From positions 1-64,000 of the forward strand of contig JAHQWL010000083.1 of assembly GCA_029856155.1 (NCBI GenBank): a DNA stretch of 64,000 bases, in the 5' to 3' direction. The first letter of the stretch is position 1, and every line of letters starts with the position of its first letter. The stretch comes from Promethearchaeia archaeon. GTDB lineage: Archaea; Asgardarchaeota; Lokiarchaeia; Sigyniarchaeales; SOKP01. Under the pieces are notes generated by a model. It saw only the letters and a program-made list of their open reading frames with translations. It was not told the origin of the DNA and made no database searches. Made by a program: the position numbers and the translations under genes. Shown one piece after another: positions 44,608-54,100 of the stretch.

Positions 44608-44865
44608 TTAAGCTTTTTCCTTTTTCACATAACGATAATAATCTATAGATTTTACTGAAGTATTAGAGTCACGAATTATTTTTACAATATCTCCTTCTTT
44701 TGCTCCGATAGCGATTGCAACTGGATCTTTTTCAAACATTTGTGGTAAATCAGTTATGCCAATCCGATATTTTTCTAAAAGTTGTTGCGATTCTTCTTTA
44801 GTTAAGAGCAAATGTTTAGGGACAAATTTATGGAGCAAAACATCTATCTGTTTCTTTTTAGTCAA
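44608..44865 (-). CDS. rpoH: DNA-directed RNA polymerase subunit H
   Basis: The 85-residue subunit corresponds to the C-terminal domain of eukaryotic Rpb5. The conserved features are H-K-F-V-P-K-H near 12-18, L-L-E-K-Y-R-I near 29, the L-P-Q-M-F-E-K-D-P-V-A stretch and G-A-K-E-G-D-I-V-K-I-I-R. It precedes rpoB in the conserved archaeal order. Confidence 0.95.
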   Translation of the reverse strand: MTKKKQIDVLLHKFVPKHLLLTKEESQQLLEKYRIGITDLPQMFEKDPVAIAIGAKEGDIVKIIRDSNTSVKSIDYYRYVKKEKA

Positions 44866-44979
44866 GGAAAAATCCTCCCTTTTTACGAATTATAAATAAT
44901 GTAGTGTTGCTGTTCTAAAAAATTTTTCCATTTTTTTTTCATTTTTCTCATAATAAACGAGATTTCTATTATTTTACAA

Positions 44980-45609
44980 TTAATCAAAACAATTAAAAAC
45001 CCAATATCCACTCCTTTTGCATAAAATCTCAATATTTTCATTTGGAAAAGTATCTGTAAAATATTTTAAAATGTAAGCTGCCCCCATTTTTTTCTTAATT
45101 ACAAATTGAAAATACCCCTTTGATTTTAAATTGTTGCGAATTTCAGATAACAATACTAAAAATTCTTTCCTTCCTCGACGCAGAGGAGGATTCATATAAA
45201 TTCCATCAAATCTTAAATTTTTGGTTTTAATAGGGTCAAAATAATTTCCAGATAACGCAATTATATTTTTCCTTTCCCTCAGTAGATTTATTTTAATATT
45301 CTCTTTTGCACACCATATAGCCCGTCTATTAATATCTAATAGATAAACAGAACTTTGAGGAGACTCATAAGCTAAAACAATTCCTATTGGTCCATAACCA
45401 CATCCTAAATCAAGTAAAATATTAGATTCTTTTGGGATAGACATATGTTCAATAAGAACTTTAGTACCTAAGTCGACCTTTTTAAATGAAAAAACACCTG
45501 TAATGGTTTTAAAAATATAAAGGTGTTTTCTTAAACTTTCTGAAATAGTGTGAATTTTTACATTAACTTCGGGAATTTTGCTATAATAATGGGATTTATT
45601 ATTATCCAT
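44980..45609 (-). CDS. RsmC-like class I SAM-dependent methyltransferase
   Basis: The 209-residue protein has a Rossmann methyltransferase domain: motif I is LLDLGCGYGPIGIVLA near 74-89, the acidic motif II is VYLLDINRRA near 95, and motif IV is G-I-Y-M-N-P-P-L-R-R-G-R near 146. The N-P-P-L motif is characteristic of RNA or protein N-methyltransferases of the RsmC/RlmG group. It follows cbf5 by 26 bases on the same strand, consistent with an RNA-modification operon. Confidence 0.85.
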   Translation of the reverse strand: MDNNKSHYYSKIPEVNVKIHTISESLRKHLYIFKTITGVFSFKKVDLGTKVLIEHMSIPKESNILLDLGCGYGPIGIVLAYESPQSSVYLLDINRRAIWCAKENIKINLLRERKNIIALSGNYFDPIKTKNLRFDGIYMNPPLRRGRKEFLVLLSEIRNNLKSKGYFQFVIKKKMGAAYILKYFTDTFPNENIEILCKRSGYWVFNCFD

Positions 45610-45635
45610 AATATAAAAATCAGTATTGTCTAAAT

Positions 45636-46643
45636 CTATTCTTTTTTCTCATTCCAACGAGGATAGGTTCTTCTCTCCATGAAAACTTTATTAGTTTTTA
45701 CGAGTATTCCTGATTTAGCTTTATATATTTGAAGTGCATCTTTTAAAGCTGTACCAAACCCTATTAACTCTTTTTTTAAACTCATAAATGCAACTAACAT
45801 ATTATTCTTTATCCTAGCATCAATATAACATATACCTGCAGAGGCTAGATCTGCTCCATGACATAAAGCATCCACTGCGGTATCTCTAACATAAATCTTA
45901 GGTAGATGAGATACCATTTTCTCCATTGGGAATACAAATTTCTTCAAATAATAATTGTTTCCCTCTATTTGATAAATTGTAACCGCATCTTTTAAATTTT
46001 GTAGCGTTATTAGATTATCACTTTCTTTAAAATTACCCACCCTTGTTCTTCTTAACTCAAGCATATGAGCACCAGAACATAAAGCTTCTCCTAAATCAAA
46101 ACAAAATTTCCTCACATAAGTTCCCGCTTCACATCCAAGACGAAATAAGATATGATTATTGCTAACTTCAATAACTTCGCTATAATAAATCTCTCTTACC
46201 CGTAATTTTCTCGCAACAGATGATTTTAATGGAGGTCTTTGATAGATTTTTCCTGTAAATAATTCAAATATTTTCTCTATCTTTTTTCTTTTTTCTGGGG
46301 TGTGTAAATACATCACTCCTATATATTCCTTCCCGGCGTTTAATAATGCTGATAATACTCTTGTTGCTTTTCCAAGAGCACATGGTAATATACCGGTAAC
46401 TTTTGGATCAAGAGTTCCTCCATGACCCGCATTTGAAATACCCAAAATTTTACGAACCCATGATACTACTTCATGGCTAGTTGGACCACTTGGTTTATCA
46501 AGATTTATTACTCCATATTGTAAAAGTAATTCAATACTTCTTTTTTCAGGCTCAATGCCATAATTTGGGTCAGAATTATCTTGAGATTTTACTAAAAGTT
46601 GCTCAGGTTCATCAGAGGGTAATTTAAATTCTAAATTTTCCAT
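45636..46643 (-). CDS. cbf5: tRNA/rRNA pseudouridine synthase Cbf5 (dyskerin homologue)
   Basis: The 335-residue catalytic subunit of H/ACA RNPs converts uridine to pseudouridine. It has I-N-L-D-K-P-S-G-P-T-S-H-E near 46-58, the catalytic Asp79 in G-H-G-G-T-L-D-P-K-V-T-G, and a C-terminal PUA domain (about 250-325). Length fits archaeal Cbf5 rather than bacterial TruB. A tRNA-Lys gene lies about 117 bases upstream on the same strand, and the RsmC-like gene lies downstream. Confidence 0.93.
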   Translation of the reverse strand: MENLEFKLPSDEPEQLLVKSQDNSDPNYGIEPEKRSIELLLQYGVINLDKPSGPTSHEVVSWVRKILGISNAGHGGTLDPKVTGILPCALGKATRVLSALLNAGKEYIGVMYLHTPEKRKKIEKIFELFTGKIYQRPPLKSSVARKLRVREIYYSEVIEVSNNHILFRLGCEAGTYVRKFCFDLGEALCSGAHMLELRRTRVGNFKESDNLITLQNLKDAVTIYQIEGNNYYLKKFVFPMEKMVSHLPKIYVRDTAVDALCHGADLASAGICYIDARIKNNMLVAFMSLKKELIGFGTALKDALQIYKAKSGILVKTNKVFMERRTYPRWNEKKE

Positions 46644-46759
46644 GCTAAATAATAGTGAAAGAAATAATTAATTAATTATAAACTTAAAGATCTCATAAAT
46701 TTTTCTTAATAAAATTTCTTTAGATGATAATCAACTATTAAGATGTTAGTGGAAAATAA

Positions 46760-46863
46760 CGGGCTATAGGGGAATTGAACCCCCGACCTTTCTTTTTAAG
46801 GGAGATATACCCTTAAATGTCAGGTTAAAAGCCTGCTGCGCTACCTGCCTGCGCCAATAGCCC
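46760..46863 (-). tRNA. tRNA-Lys(TTT) with a 30-base intron
   Basis: On the minus strand the acceptor GGGCTAT pairs with ATAGCCC and discriminator G follows. The D stem is GCGC/GCGC and the T arm GGGGG-TTCAATT-CCCCT. The anticodon loop is CTTTTAA (anticodon TTT). The anticodon stem GCAGG pairs with CCTG only; about 30 extra bases, containing a TTTAAGGG/CCCTTAAA hairpin, then separate it from AGGTC of the variable loop. Removing 30 bases gives a 74-base tRNA. The intron therefore lies near position 42-44 rather than the usual 37/38; the exact junction is ambiguous by one base. Confidence 0.85.
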
Positions 46864-46988
46864 TTAAAGAATTTTTTTTATGCGTAGACGTAAATTGCAT
46901 AAGAATAAATCCTTTATAATATAAAAATTTTATTTAAATGAGTTTCTTTCCTTCAAGTTTTAAATAATATATTAAAAGCTATAAAATC

Positions 46989-48014
46989 TCAAGCCCTTTT
47001 GTTGAAATGCTCAAAACCATGACTCTTTATTTCTTTTTTTTCACCCTCTTTAACAATATATATATGTTCCCCAGATAACACTTTTCCAATTTTAAAAATT
47101 TGTCCATATTTAGATTGAATTTCCTGTTGAGCTGTGTTAAAATCTGAAGGATCAATAGTAAATAAGTGAATAAATTCTTCACCTCCACTTAATACTAAAT
47201 CTTCTAAGGAAACATTGAATTCATTGGAATATTTAATCGCTTCTGCATCAATTAAATCATCATTAAAGTAGATTTCAAAACCTAAATTAGGATTTGATAA
47301 CATTAATTCTTGTAAAGATTTAGACAATCCGTCAGAGGAATCTATACTTGAAGTTGCTAAATTTCTTTCTGATAATATAAACGCTTCATTTCCGGTGATT
47401 TTAGGCTCTAATACACTCATAATTGATCTTTCATAATTTGGGAACTCATGAGGACCGCCTCTTTTGTTTAAAAGGATGTCAAAACCTACTCCGGTTAAAC
47501 CAAATTTATTATTAGCAACTAGAATATCACCTAGCTTTAACCCTCTCCTATAAATCATTGCTGAAGGACTTTTAAAACCAAATATAGTTGGATTTATGAT
47601 TAATTCTTTTGTTTCATTAACGTCTCCCCCAATATAATCCAGATTAAATTTTACACTATAATCAATAATCCCTTTTAATAATTCAATAAACTCATATTTT
47701 TTCATTTCCCTTGGAAGACCAAAAGAGATAATTAAACCACTTGGCTTAACACCTTTAACCAGTAAATCACTCACATTCATTATTACCGATTTCCTACCGA
47801 TCTGATAGGAATTCATTTGAGGTGGGGCATCTGTTGTGGAGACTAACATATCAGAATTTAAAACGATATTTCTATTTGAATATTGGTTTTTAAATTCAAA
47901 AAAAAAAGAATCATCTCTTAATAGCTCTTTTCCAGTTTTTTTCAAAACTAGTTCTTCTATAAGCTTTATTATTTTTGTTTCTCCTAAATTTCCTACCTGA
48001 AGATTATTATTCAT
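46989..48014 (-). CDS. thiL: Thiamine-monophosphate kinase (ThiL/AIR-synthase fold)
   Basis: The 341-residue protein has the PurM/ThiL two-domain fold. Recognisable pieces are L-N-S-D-M-L-V-S-T-T-D near 52 (metal-binding Asp), V-I-M-N-V-S-D-L-L-V-K-G near 77, I-G-G-D-V-N-E-T near 128, S-S-I-D-S-S-D-G-L-S near 222 and L-S-G-G-E-E-F near 266. ThiL phosphorylates thiamine monophosphate to the diphosphate cofactor. No other thiamine genes lie in the window. The protein is slightly longer than usual. Confidence 0.85.
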   Translation of the reverse strand: MNNNLQVGNLGETKIIKLIEELVLKKTGKELLRDDSFFFEFKNQYSNRNIVLNSDMLVSTTDAPPQMNSYQIGRKSVIMNVSDLLVKGVKPSGLIISFGLPREMKKYEFIELLKGIIDYSVKFNLDYIGGDVNETKELIINPTIFGFKSPSAMIYRRGLKLGDILVANNKFGLTGVGFDILLNKRGGPHEFPNYERSIMSVLEPKITGNEAFILSERNLATSSIDSSDGLSKSLQELMLSNPNLGFEIYFNDDLIDAEAIKYSNEFNVSLEDLVLSGGEEFIHLFTIDPSDFNTAQQEIQSKYGQIFKIGKVLSGEHIYIVKEGEKKEIKSHGFEHFNKRA

Positions 48015-48080
48015 TAAATAAAATTTAAAATTTTATTATAATTATAATTTTTGAAGAAACTCGTATTTTTAAAATTTCTT

Positions 48081-48182
48081 GCCTCTGTGGCTTAGCGGGT
48101 ATAGCAACATTAAATGTCAGTTTGAAGAAAATGCTAAAGATTCGTAATCTGTAGGTCGGGGGTTCAATTCCCCCCAGAGGCT
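48081..48182 (+). tRNA. tRNA-Thr(CGT) with a 29-base intron in the anticodon stem
   Basis: The acceptor GCCTCTG pairs with CAGAGGC, discriminator T. The T arm GGGGG-TTCAATT-CCCCC is perfect. The 3' anticodon stem TCTGT has no continuous partner. Joining ACA (48107-48109) to GA (48139-48140) gives ACAGA, a perfect match, with loop TTCGTAA and anticodon CGT. The 29 bases at 48110-48138 are therefore an intron between positions 29 and 30, leaving 73 bases. The gene ends four bases from the stop codon of the opposite-strand GTPase gene. Confidence 0.88.
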
Positions 48183-48186
48183 TTCA

Positions 48187-49200
48187 TCATACTTCTTCAG
48201 TAAAAACAAAACGTTTAATCATTTGTAAAGCGAGCATTTTAAATGCATCATTTATATTCTCCCCTGTTTTGGCCGAAGTTTCAATATATGAAAGGTTCAA
48301 TTTTTCTGCGAGTTCTTCTCCTTGCTCAAGCAATACAACACGTTGATCTTCTAGATCTATTTTATTTCCCACCACGATTAGTGAAATTGTTGAAGAAACC
48401 TCCTTAATTTCATTGAACCATTTCTCTAATTTATCGAAGGTTTCTTTACGAGTTACATCAAAAACTAAAATACCTGCTTCGGCATTTCCTAGATATGTTT
48501 GCCTTACACGTTTAAATTGCGCTTGACCTGCTAAATCCCAGATAACAAAACGTACTTTTGATTCCAAACCTTGAAAATCGCACTCTTTTTTCATTATGGA
48601 TGTTCCAATTGTGGATTTATAATCAGTCTGAAACGCATCCTCAACAAATCGATGGACCATACTGGTTTTTCCGACACCACCTTCGCCACCAAGGATTAAT
48701 TTGAACGCATATTCTCCTGATTGTATCTTGATTTGCTGTAATTTATCAATTTTTCTTTCAATCTTTGTTGTTTCTTTTTCTGTGAATAATTTAGGAATTA
48801 CAGGACTTACAGTTCTTCCATCAAATATTCTGGCAATTTTTTCTGCTGCTAAATATGCATATGGAAAAATAGGATCTACCATGGCAATAGAATTCAAAAC
48901 GGTTACAAAAATTGCTTCGGGACCAGCTTCGCAAAAAATAAATCTTTGTTCTTCTGTATCGAAAGTCCCAGTTCCAAAAGATCCAGAACTAAATTCCTCT
49001 GTAATTCTGGTTAAAACGGGTTCTACTAATGCACTCACCCCACCAATTACATCTTCTTCTACATCTTGATCTAATGATCCTTTTAATGCAGACATTACTA
49101 ACCCTTCTCGATTTACAATGAGAGCAGCGATTAAGTTTTCTCCAACTTCTTGCTTATACCATTTTAGAAGTGCTTCAAGCTTATCTCGATCGACTGACAT
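48187..49200 (-). CDS. Roadblock/LC7 domain fused to a Ras/Rab-like GTPase
   Basis: The 337-residue protein joins an N-terminal roadblock/LC7 (MglB-like) domain (about 5-125: L-I-A-A-L-I-V-N-R-E-G-L-V-M-S, ending A-A-E-K-I-A-R-I-F) to a C-terminal small GTPase (about 163-333) through a short charged linker. GTPase motifs are G1 GEGGVGKT (172-179), TIGT near 197-200, G3 DLAGQ (222-226), G4 NKID (279-282) and G5 SAK (309-311), all intact. Roadblock proteins normally act in trans as GTPase partners or activators; here both are in cis, suggesting self-regulation (inference). There is no lipidation cysteine. Confidence 0.9.
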   Translation of the reverse strand: MSVDRDKLEALLKWYKQEVGENLIAALIVNREGLVMSALKGSLDQDVEEDVIGGVSALVEPVLTRITEEFSSGSFGTGTFDTEEQRFIFCEAGPEAIFVTVLNSIAMVDPIFPYAYLAAEKIARIFDGRTVSPVIPKLFTEKETTKIERKIDKLQQIKIQSGEYAFKLILGGEGGVGKTSMVHRFVEDAFQTDYKSTIGTSIMKKECDFQGLESKVRFVIWDLAGQAQFKRVRQTYLGNAEAGILVFDVTRKETFDKLEKWFNEIKEVSSTISLIVVGNKIDLEDQRVVLLEQGEELAEKLNLSYIETSAKTGENINDAFKMLALQMIKRFVFTEEV

Positions 49201-49544
49201 GAATCCGATAACCTTTGTACTTTGTTTTCTAATGTATAATAAATAAACTAAAATATATTATTTAATATAATAGATTTGTTATTAAAATTTATAGAATCCG
49301 ATAAAATTCAAAGAATTTAGAATTTAAGATTATCGTTAATAAAAATAAAACATACTCATGATTCATTCATTTTAAAGAAAGATCAAATATCATTTTCCCT
49401 TGAGGGTTAGAAATTGCACTCTTATTTTTTATTTTGATTTATTAATTAAAGATAATAAGGAAATAAAATTTTAAAAATTAAAATCATTATCATTAATCAA
49501 GTCCTCAACGGGAAACATACTAGTAAAAAAAGAATTTTATCATC
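49201..49544. other. AT-rich intergenic region before tRNA-Leu
   Basis: 344 bases without a credible gene. GAATCCGATAA occurs at 49201-49211 and again at 49294-49304, near the promoter of the roadblock-GTPase gene. Nothing else stands out. Confidence 0.4.
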
Positions 49545-49687
49545 GCAGGAGTTGCCAAGCCTGGTCTACGGCGCTAGAATATTGTACTTTTGTGCTTTTA
49601 TGGCGTTACTGAGGTTCTAGTGACATAGGTCTTCGAAGGAAATATCTCCTCGACCTAAATTCGTGGGTTCGAATCCCACCTCCTGCA
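49545..49687 (+). tRNA. tRNA-Leu(GAG) with two introns
   Basis: The acceptor GCAGGAG pairs with CTCCTGC, discriminator A. The D stem is GCC/GGC and the T arm GTGGG-TTCGAAT-CCCAC. The anticodon stem CTAGA (49574-49578) matches TCTAG (49616-49620), but 37 bases lie between. Removing 49579-49608 (30 bases) leaves loop CTGAGGT with anticodon GAG. A second insertion of 28 bases (49635-49662), flanked by TTCG, follows the variable arm TGACATAGGTCTTC and precedes the T stem. Removing both gives exactly 85 bases, a normal type II tRNA-Leu length. Confidence 0.88.
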
Positions 49688-49929
49688 TACTATACTTTTA
49701 AATAATAGAATTGAATCTGTAGAAGTATTGAAAGAAAACATTGAAATCCCTAAATTTTTATATTAATACTTATTGAATTAAAACGTGGATTTGTCAATTT
49801 TAATTTTAAAAACTTATTTTATTTAACTTAATATTATGATATATTTGATTTCTATAGCAGAACCATTTAAATTGAGATCCATTTTTCTAATTAATAAATA
49901 ATAATAAAATTAAATAAAATATTCTATAA

Positions 49930-51159
49930 GTGATTTTGATTTCAAGTTTACACTTAAAAAATGCCCCAAACACAATGAAGCACATAAATGCTTTGGCTTT
50001 TAACCGAACAGCTTCATCTACTGGAGAGACAGAAGCATTAAATTATATAGCAAACGAATTAGAACAGAATAATATTAAACCAGAAATTGAACATTTTAAT
50101 TGGACAGGCCCACTGAAAATACTTATAAGAGTGAGTTATATTCTTATAATTATCAATTTTTTAGTTTTCCGTATGATCCTAATTGTCATAGCTTATTTCA
50201 TTCTAAAAAATATGTCTGCAAAATTACGTAATATTTCATTTATAAAGACAGAGAAATCAAAAAATATATTTACGTTAATATCCGCTAAAGAAAAAGCACC
50301 TAATCGACCATTAGTTATAATTACTGCTCATTATGACTCCGTTTCTGCAAATCTTCCTTTTAATTTGCAAGTTATTATCTTTTTCATTTATAGACTGATA
50401 ATTTTTTTTTATGGAATAATCTTTTTTGTATTTATAGCAATATTTATACTCAATATTTTTGCATTAATCTCTTTCTCTCAGTTTATTATAACTGCAATAG
50501 CTTTTACTTCAAGTAGTGCGATATTTATTTCAATTCCCATCTTATATTTAGTATTTAGAGACCATCCGTCGTCAGGATCAATCGATAATGCAAGTGGAGT
50601 TTCTATATTAATTGAATTGGCAAAGGTTTTCAAAAAAGATCCTCTTGAAAGTACAGATATTCTGATTTTATGGCCTGGAGCCGAAGAATGGGGTTTAAAG
50701 GGCACAAAAAAGTTCTGTAAAACACATTTTAGAAGTCTTAACCAGATATATGATCTTGATAAATCCTTTAATATTAATATTGATATGATTGGCAGTTATA
50801 TTGGGCTTTTAAATAGATCTGGTTTGTTTAGAAAAAAAATAAATCGAAATTTAAATGAAATTTTTGGAGTAATAGCAAAACAATTGAATATTCCCCTAAA
50901 TATATATAACAAAACTTTTAAACCCAACAGTGACTATAAAACCTTCAAGAAATATGCTAGAAAAGTGAGGAGTAAATTTCAAGTAATGTGCTTTCATTCA
51001 AGTAAGGATTCAAAATATATACATTCGTTAAGAGATACACCTGACAAATGTTCTTTAGAAAATCTAAATGGGTGTTTAAATATATGTCATCACGCATTAA
51101 GAAGTATTGATTTAAGTATAGAGGATGTTAAAAAAAGTCAGATAGCTTATGCTGTTTAA
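49930..51159 (+). CDS. Membrane-anchored M28-family zinc peptidase
   Basis: The 409-residue protein has the M28 aminopeptidase metal ligands: His and Asp in ITAHYDSVSAN near 134-144, Asp in SIDNASGVSILIEL near 217, and Glu-Glu in WPGAEEWGLKGTKKF near 250. Hydrophobic segments at about 60-90 and 150-208 predict three or four membrane spans, so part of the enzyme is membrane-embedded, with one pair of spans inserted between metal ligands. It starts at GTG. Its 3' end overlaps the 3' end of the DP2 gene by 32 bases. It probably trims peptides; localisation is inferred. Confidence 0.82.
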   Translation: MILISSLHLKNAPNTMKHINALAFNRTASSTGETEALNYIANELEQNNIKPEIEHFNWTGPLKILIRVSYILIIINFLVFRMILIVIAYFILKNMSAKLRNISFIKTEKSKNIFTLISAKEKAPNRPLVIITAHYDSVSANLPFNLQVIIFFIYRLIIFFYGIIFFVFIAIFILNIFALISFSQFIITAIAFTSSSAIFISIPILYLVFRDHPSSGSIDNASGVSILIELAKVFKKDPLESTDILILWPGAEEWGLKGTKKFCKTHFRSLNQIYDLDKSFNINIDMIGSYIGLLNRSGLFRKKINRNLNEIFGVIAKQLNIPLNIYNKTFKPNSDYKTFKKYARKVRSKFQVMCFHSSKDSKYIHSLRDTPDKCSLENLNGCLNICHHALRSIDLSIEDVKKSQIAYAV

Positions 51160-54100
51160 TTTTTGGATTATTCGTTAGACTTTCTACGTATTCCTCAATT
51201 AATTCCATACTTTGTTTTGTATAGTTATCTAGATTAAATATTTTAACTAAACTTAAGGCTCGAGGAATGTATTTTTCAATACCCCCGCGATTTACTGTTA
51301 ATATTATTCTATTTCCGCATTTAGGGCATTTAACGCCGTTTGATAAGGGAGGACGCCTGTATTTTTCATTGCATTTAACACAACGAAAATTTTGGACTGA
51401 AAATTTTCTTAAATTACCAAGAATATCTGGATTGAAATGAGTAATTAATATTTTTTCAGCTACTTTCTTTGCATTAACAGGTTTGATGATTTTTGCAAGT
51501 TGTAGTTGAGCTTCAATCTTATCATCCATAGTTTCATATAATTTGTAGGCAGTAGTTTTAGGGCCTTCATTAATATCATCAGTTGGAATATTATAACCAA
51601 TATTTTCATACTGTTCTGCTGTACCTAAACGATTTTTAACTAGGTTCATTATTGGTTCTATTTCTGATGGCGAACAATACCGTTCAGTTGCTTCATAAAA
51701 CCCTAAAGGATATTTAAATAATGTATCTATATTATGTGCTTCCACATCAATCTCATTAGGGTCAATCTTTGTACCAATTACTAAAGTTGCATCCATCCGA
51801 CCTCCTATTTTACTTGGAAGATAATGTCTGGAAAAATTTAATAAAGGATCTAAAAGTAACATAACCCCGTCTTCATCCCCATCACAATTTCTTCTCTTTG
51901 CAGCATGCCAATAAGGATGGGCATAAATTGATCGAGCTGGAGTAAACCCAATTATTCTCCCTATAATTCCAGCACTCGTATGAGGAGCTAAACCCACAAC
52001 TAAATGTCCTATTAAATCTTCTTTAACGGATACATTATAAAAGCACTTCAGTTTATAAAACAACTCTAATTCTTCATCTAAGAACTTTGCTACTTTTATA
52101 AAATATTTAGCACAATCATCAGATAGAATCACATCTTGAACTTTCAGTTCTAAAACTTGATTTTCATTATTGAGAGGATCTTTATACTGATCGGTCTCAT
52201 ATCCTAATTTTTTTAATGTATTAATTGATGTACCAATTTCATTTGGCTTGAAATGAGTTAACGGTATATCTGTCGCATCATATCTTATCTCAGCTGTTTT
52301 ATAAACTAAAACCTCATTTTTTGCTCTTAGGATTCCTTTTTCAAGTGGTTCTGGAACTTTATATTCATTACTTAATCCAATAATACCTTTTATTTTTTTA
52401 GGTAATTGCATATTAAATGCTTTTAATATTGAGTTTACATATTTTTTCATGTTAAATTTAGCTTCACTTGAGGTTTTAAGAGTCTCCTGGCACTTTGAGC
52501 ATTTTTCCTCAAATGTTGGATATAATAATTTGCATCGTGAACAGATTTTTTGTAGTTCAGTATGAGCTCCACAAGCCGGACAAATATTAAAGATGCCCGA
52601 CATCCCACAATTCATACATTTTTTTCTGCATACATCGATTCTGACTTTACCAGTTTCTACAACGTTATTTTTATTACTAAAATTGGATGCCGTCCTTTTT
52701 TTAGATCCAAATTCATTTTCATTGTTTTTTTTAATATTAGATACTATAGCTTTTTCAAGTAACCTTGAACTGCCAACAACATCACTTAAAGGAAATAATG
52801 TATGAACCCCTTTCATACTTTTTCTTTCTGATTTTTCTGGTCTTCCCATACGTGAACCCATATAATATGGTGCCTTATTTTTTATTTTGAGTGAACAATT
52901 CTTATAAAAATATTTGAAAACATCATCATTCTTTTCAATTTTTATAGGGTTTTTATCTTTTAAGTTAAAAATTGTTTTATAAATGAGACTCATTGTTTTA
53001 CTAAATACTATTTTATTATCTTTTACTCTATGACATACAAATGCTTTTTCTAAAATTTTTTTTATCGATTTCTCATAATTTAACTTGATATTTCGTTCAG
53101 ATTCAGAGAAACTCTTAATTAACGTAGTTCGTAATAAATCCAATTCTTCTAATGTAATATTCCCCCAGAAATCCAAATATGCAGGATGTAAGGGAATATC
53201 AAATCTTTTTGAAATTTGAATTGCTTCCTCTGCTGTAGGAATATTTTTAAAAGGATTTTTAATAAATAATTGTAGTTGCTTATCACTTTTTTCTAGGTTA
53301 ATAACAGATTTTTCCAATTCTAAAGCCCACCACTCTTCTACATATCCAGAGGGTATTAATAGATGGTTATTTTCGGTAAATTCACCATATCCAAACAATA
53401 TATCGCCAATAAATAATATTTTTTTAATTTCAGGAAAAATCTGCTTAGCTTTTTTGATGCTTGAGACTTTTATTACATCTCCATTTTTCAGTTTTACTAT
53501 TGGCGGTTCAATCCCATCCACGGGACATATACTTGTACTTTTTCCTGGACGTTCAATTCTCAATTGTGTTCCAATTGCTACAAAATCATCTAAAACAGCC
53601 ATTGTGGCCGGATGCATCCCTCCTGCTGCTAATCCTGTATTTCTAGATCGCCCATATCTTATTCTATGCCCGCCTACTTCTGAAGGATGGCTGAAAACTG
53701 GTCGCCCTGCAATAATATCAGCAACAAATTTAGAATTTGGGGTGATTTTTGCCTCATTTTTTTTCTCACTTTTTTCTTCTTTCTCTTGTTTATCTTGTTT
53801 CTGAGCAATTTTTTTTAATTCCTCAAGCCAGTCCCAACCCTCTAATTTCATAGCCTTAGCAATCTTAAGTAATTTTGGTGCTTTAAGAAGAATACCATCG
53901 TTTAAAACCAAACAAGCGCCCCCTCTAACGTTATTTGTTTCAATCCTAGGTAGATCCCTAAATGCAGAAACTTCTTCGTCTTCAGTTGCATCACCATTTA
54001 TTTCTACTGGTAGTCGATTCACAGCATATCGAATTTCTTGGTTAGATGAAGGGTATTGTAAATGTACTATTCTGTCATATAATTTAACCTCCTCAACATA

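Noticed and set aside
49201..49304. Repeated GAATCCGATAA upstream of the roadblock-GTPase gene
   Set aside because: Only two copies of 11 bases are present, without symmetry. The first abuts the start codon, and chance is plausible in this sequence.
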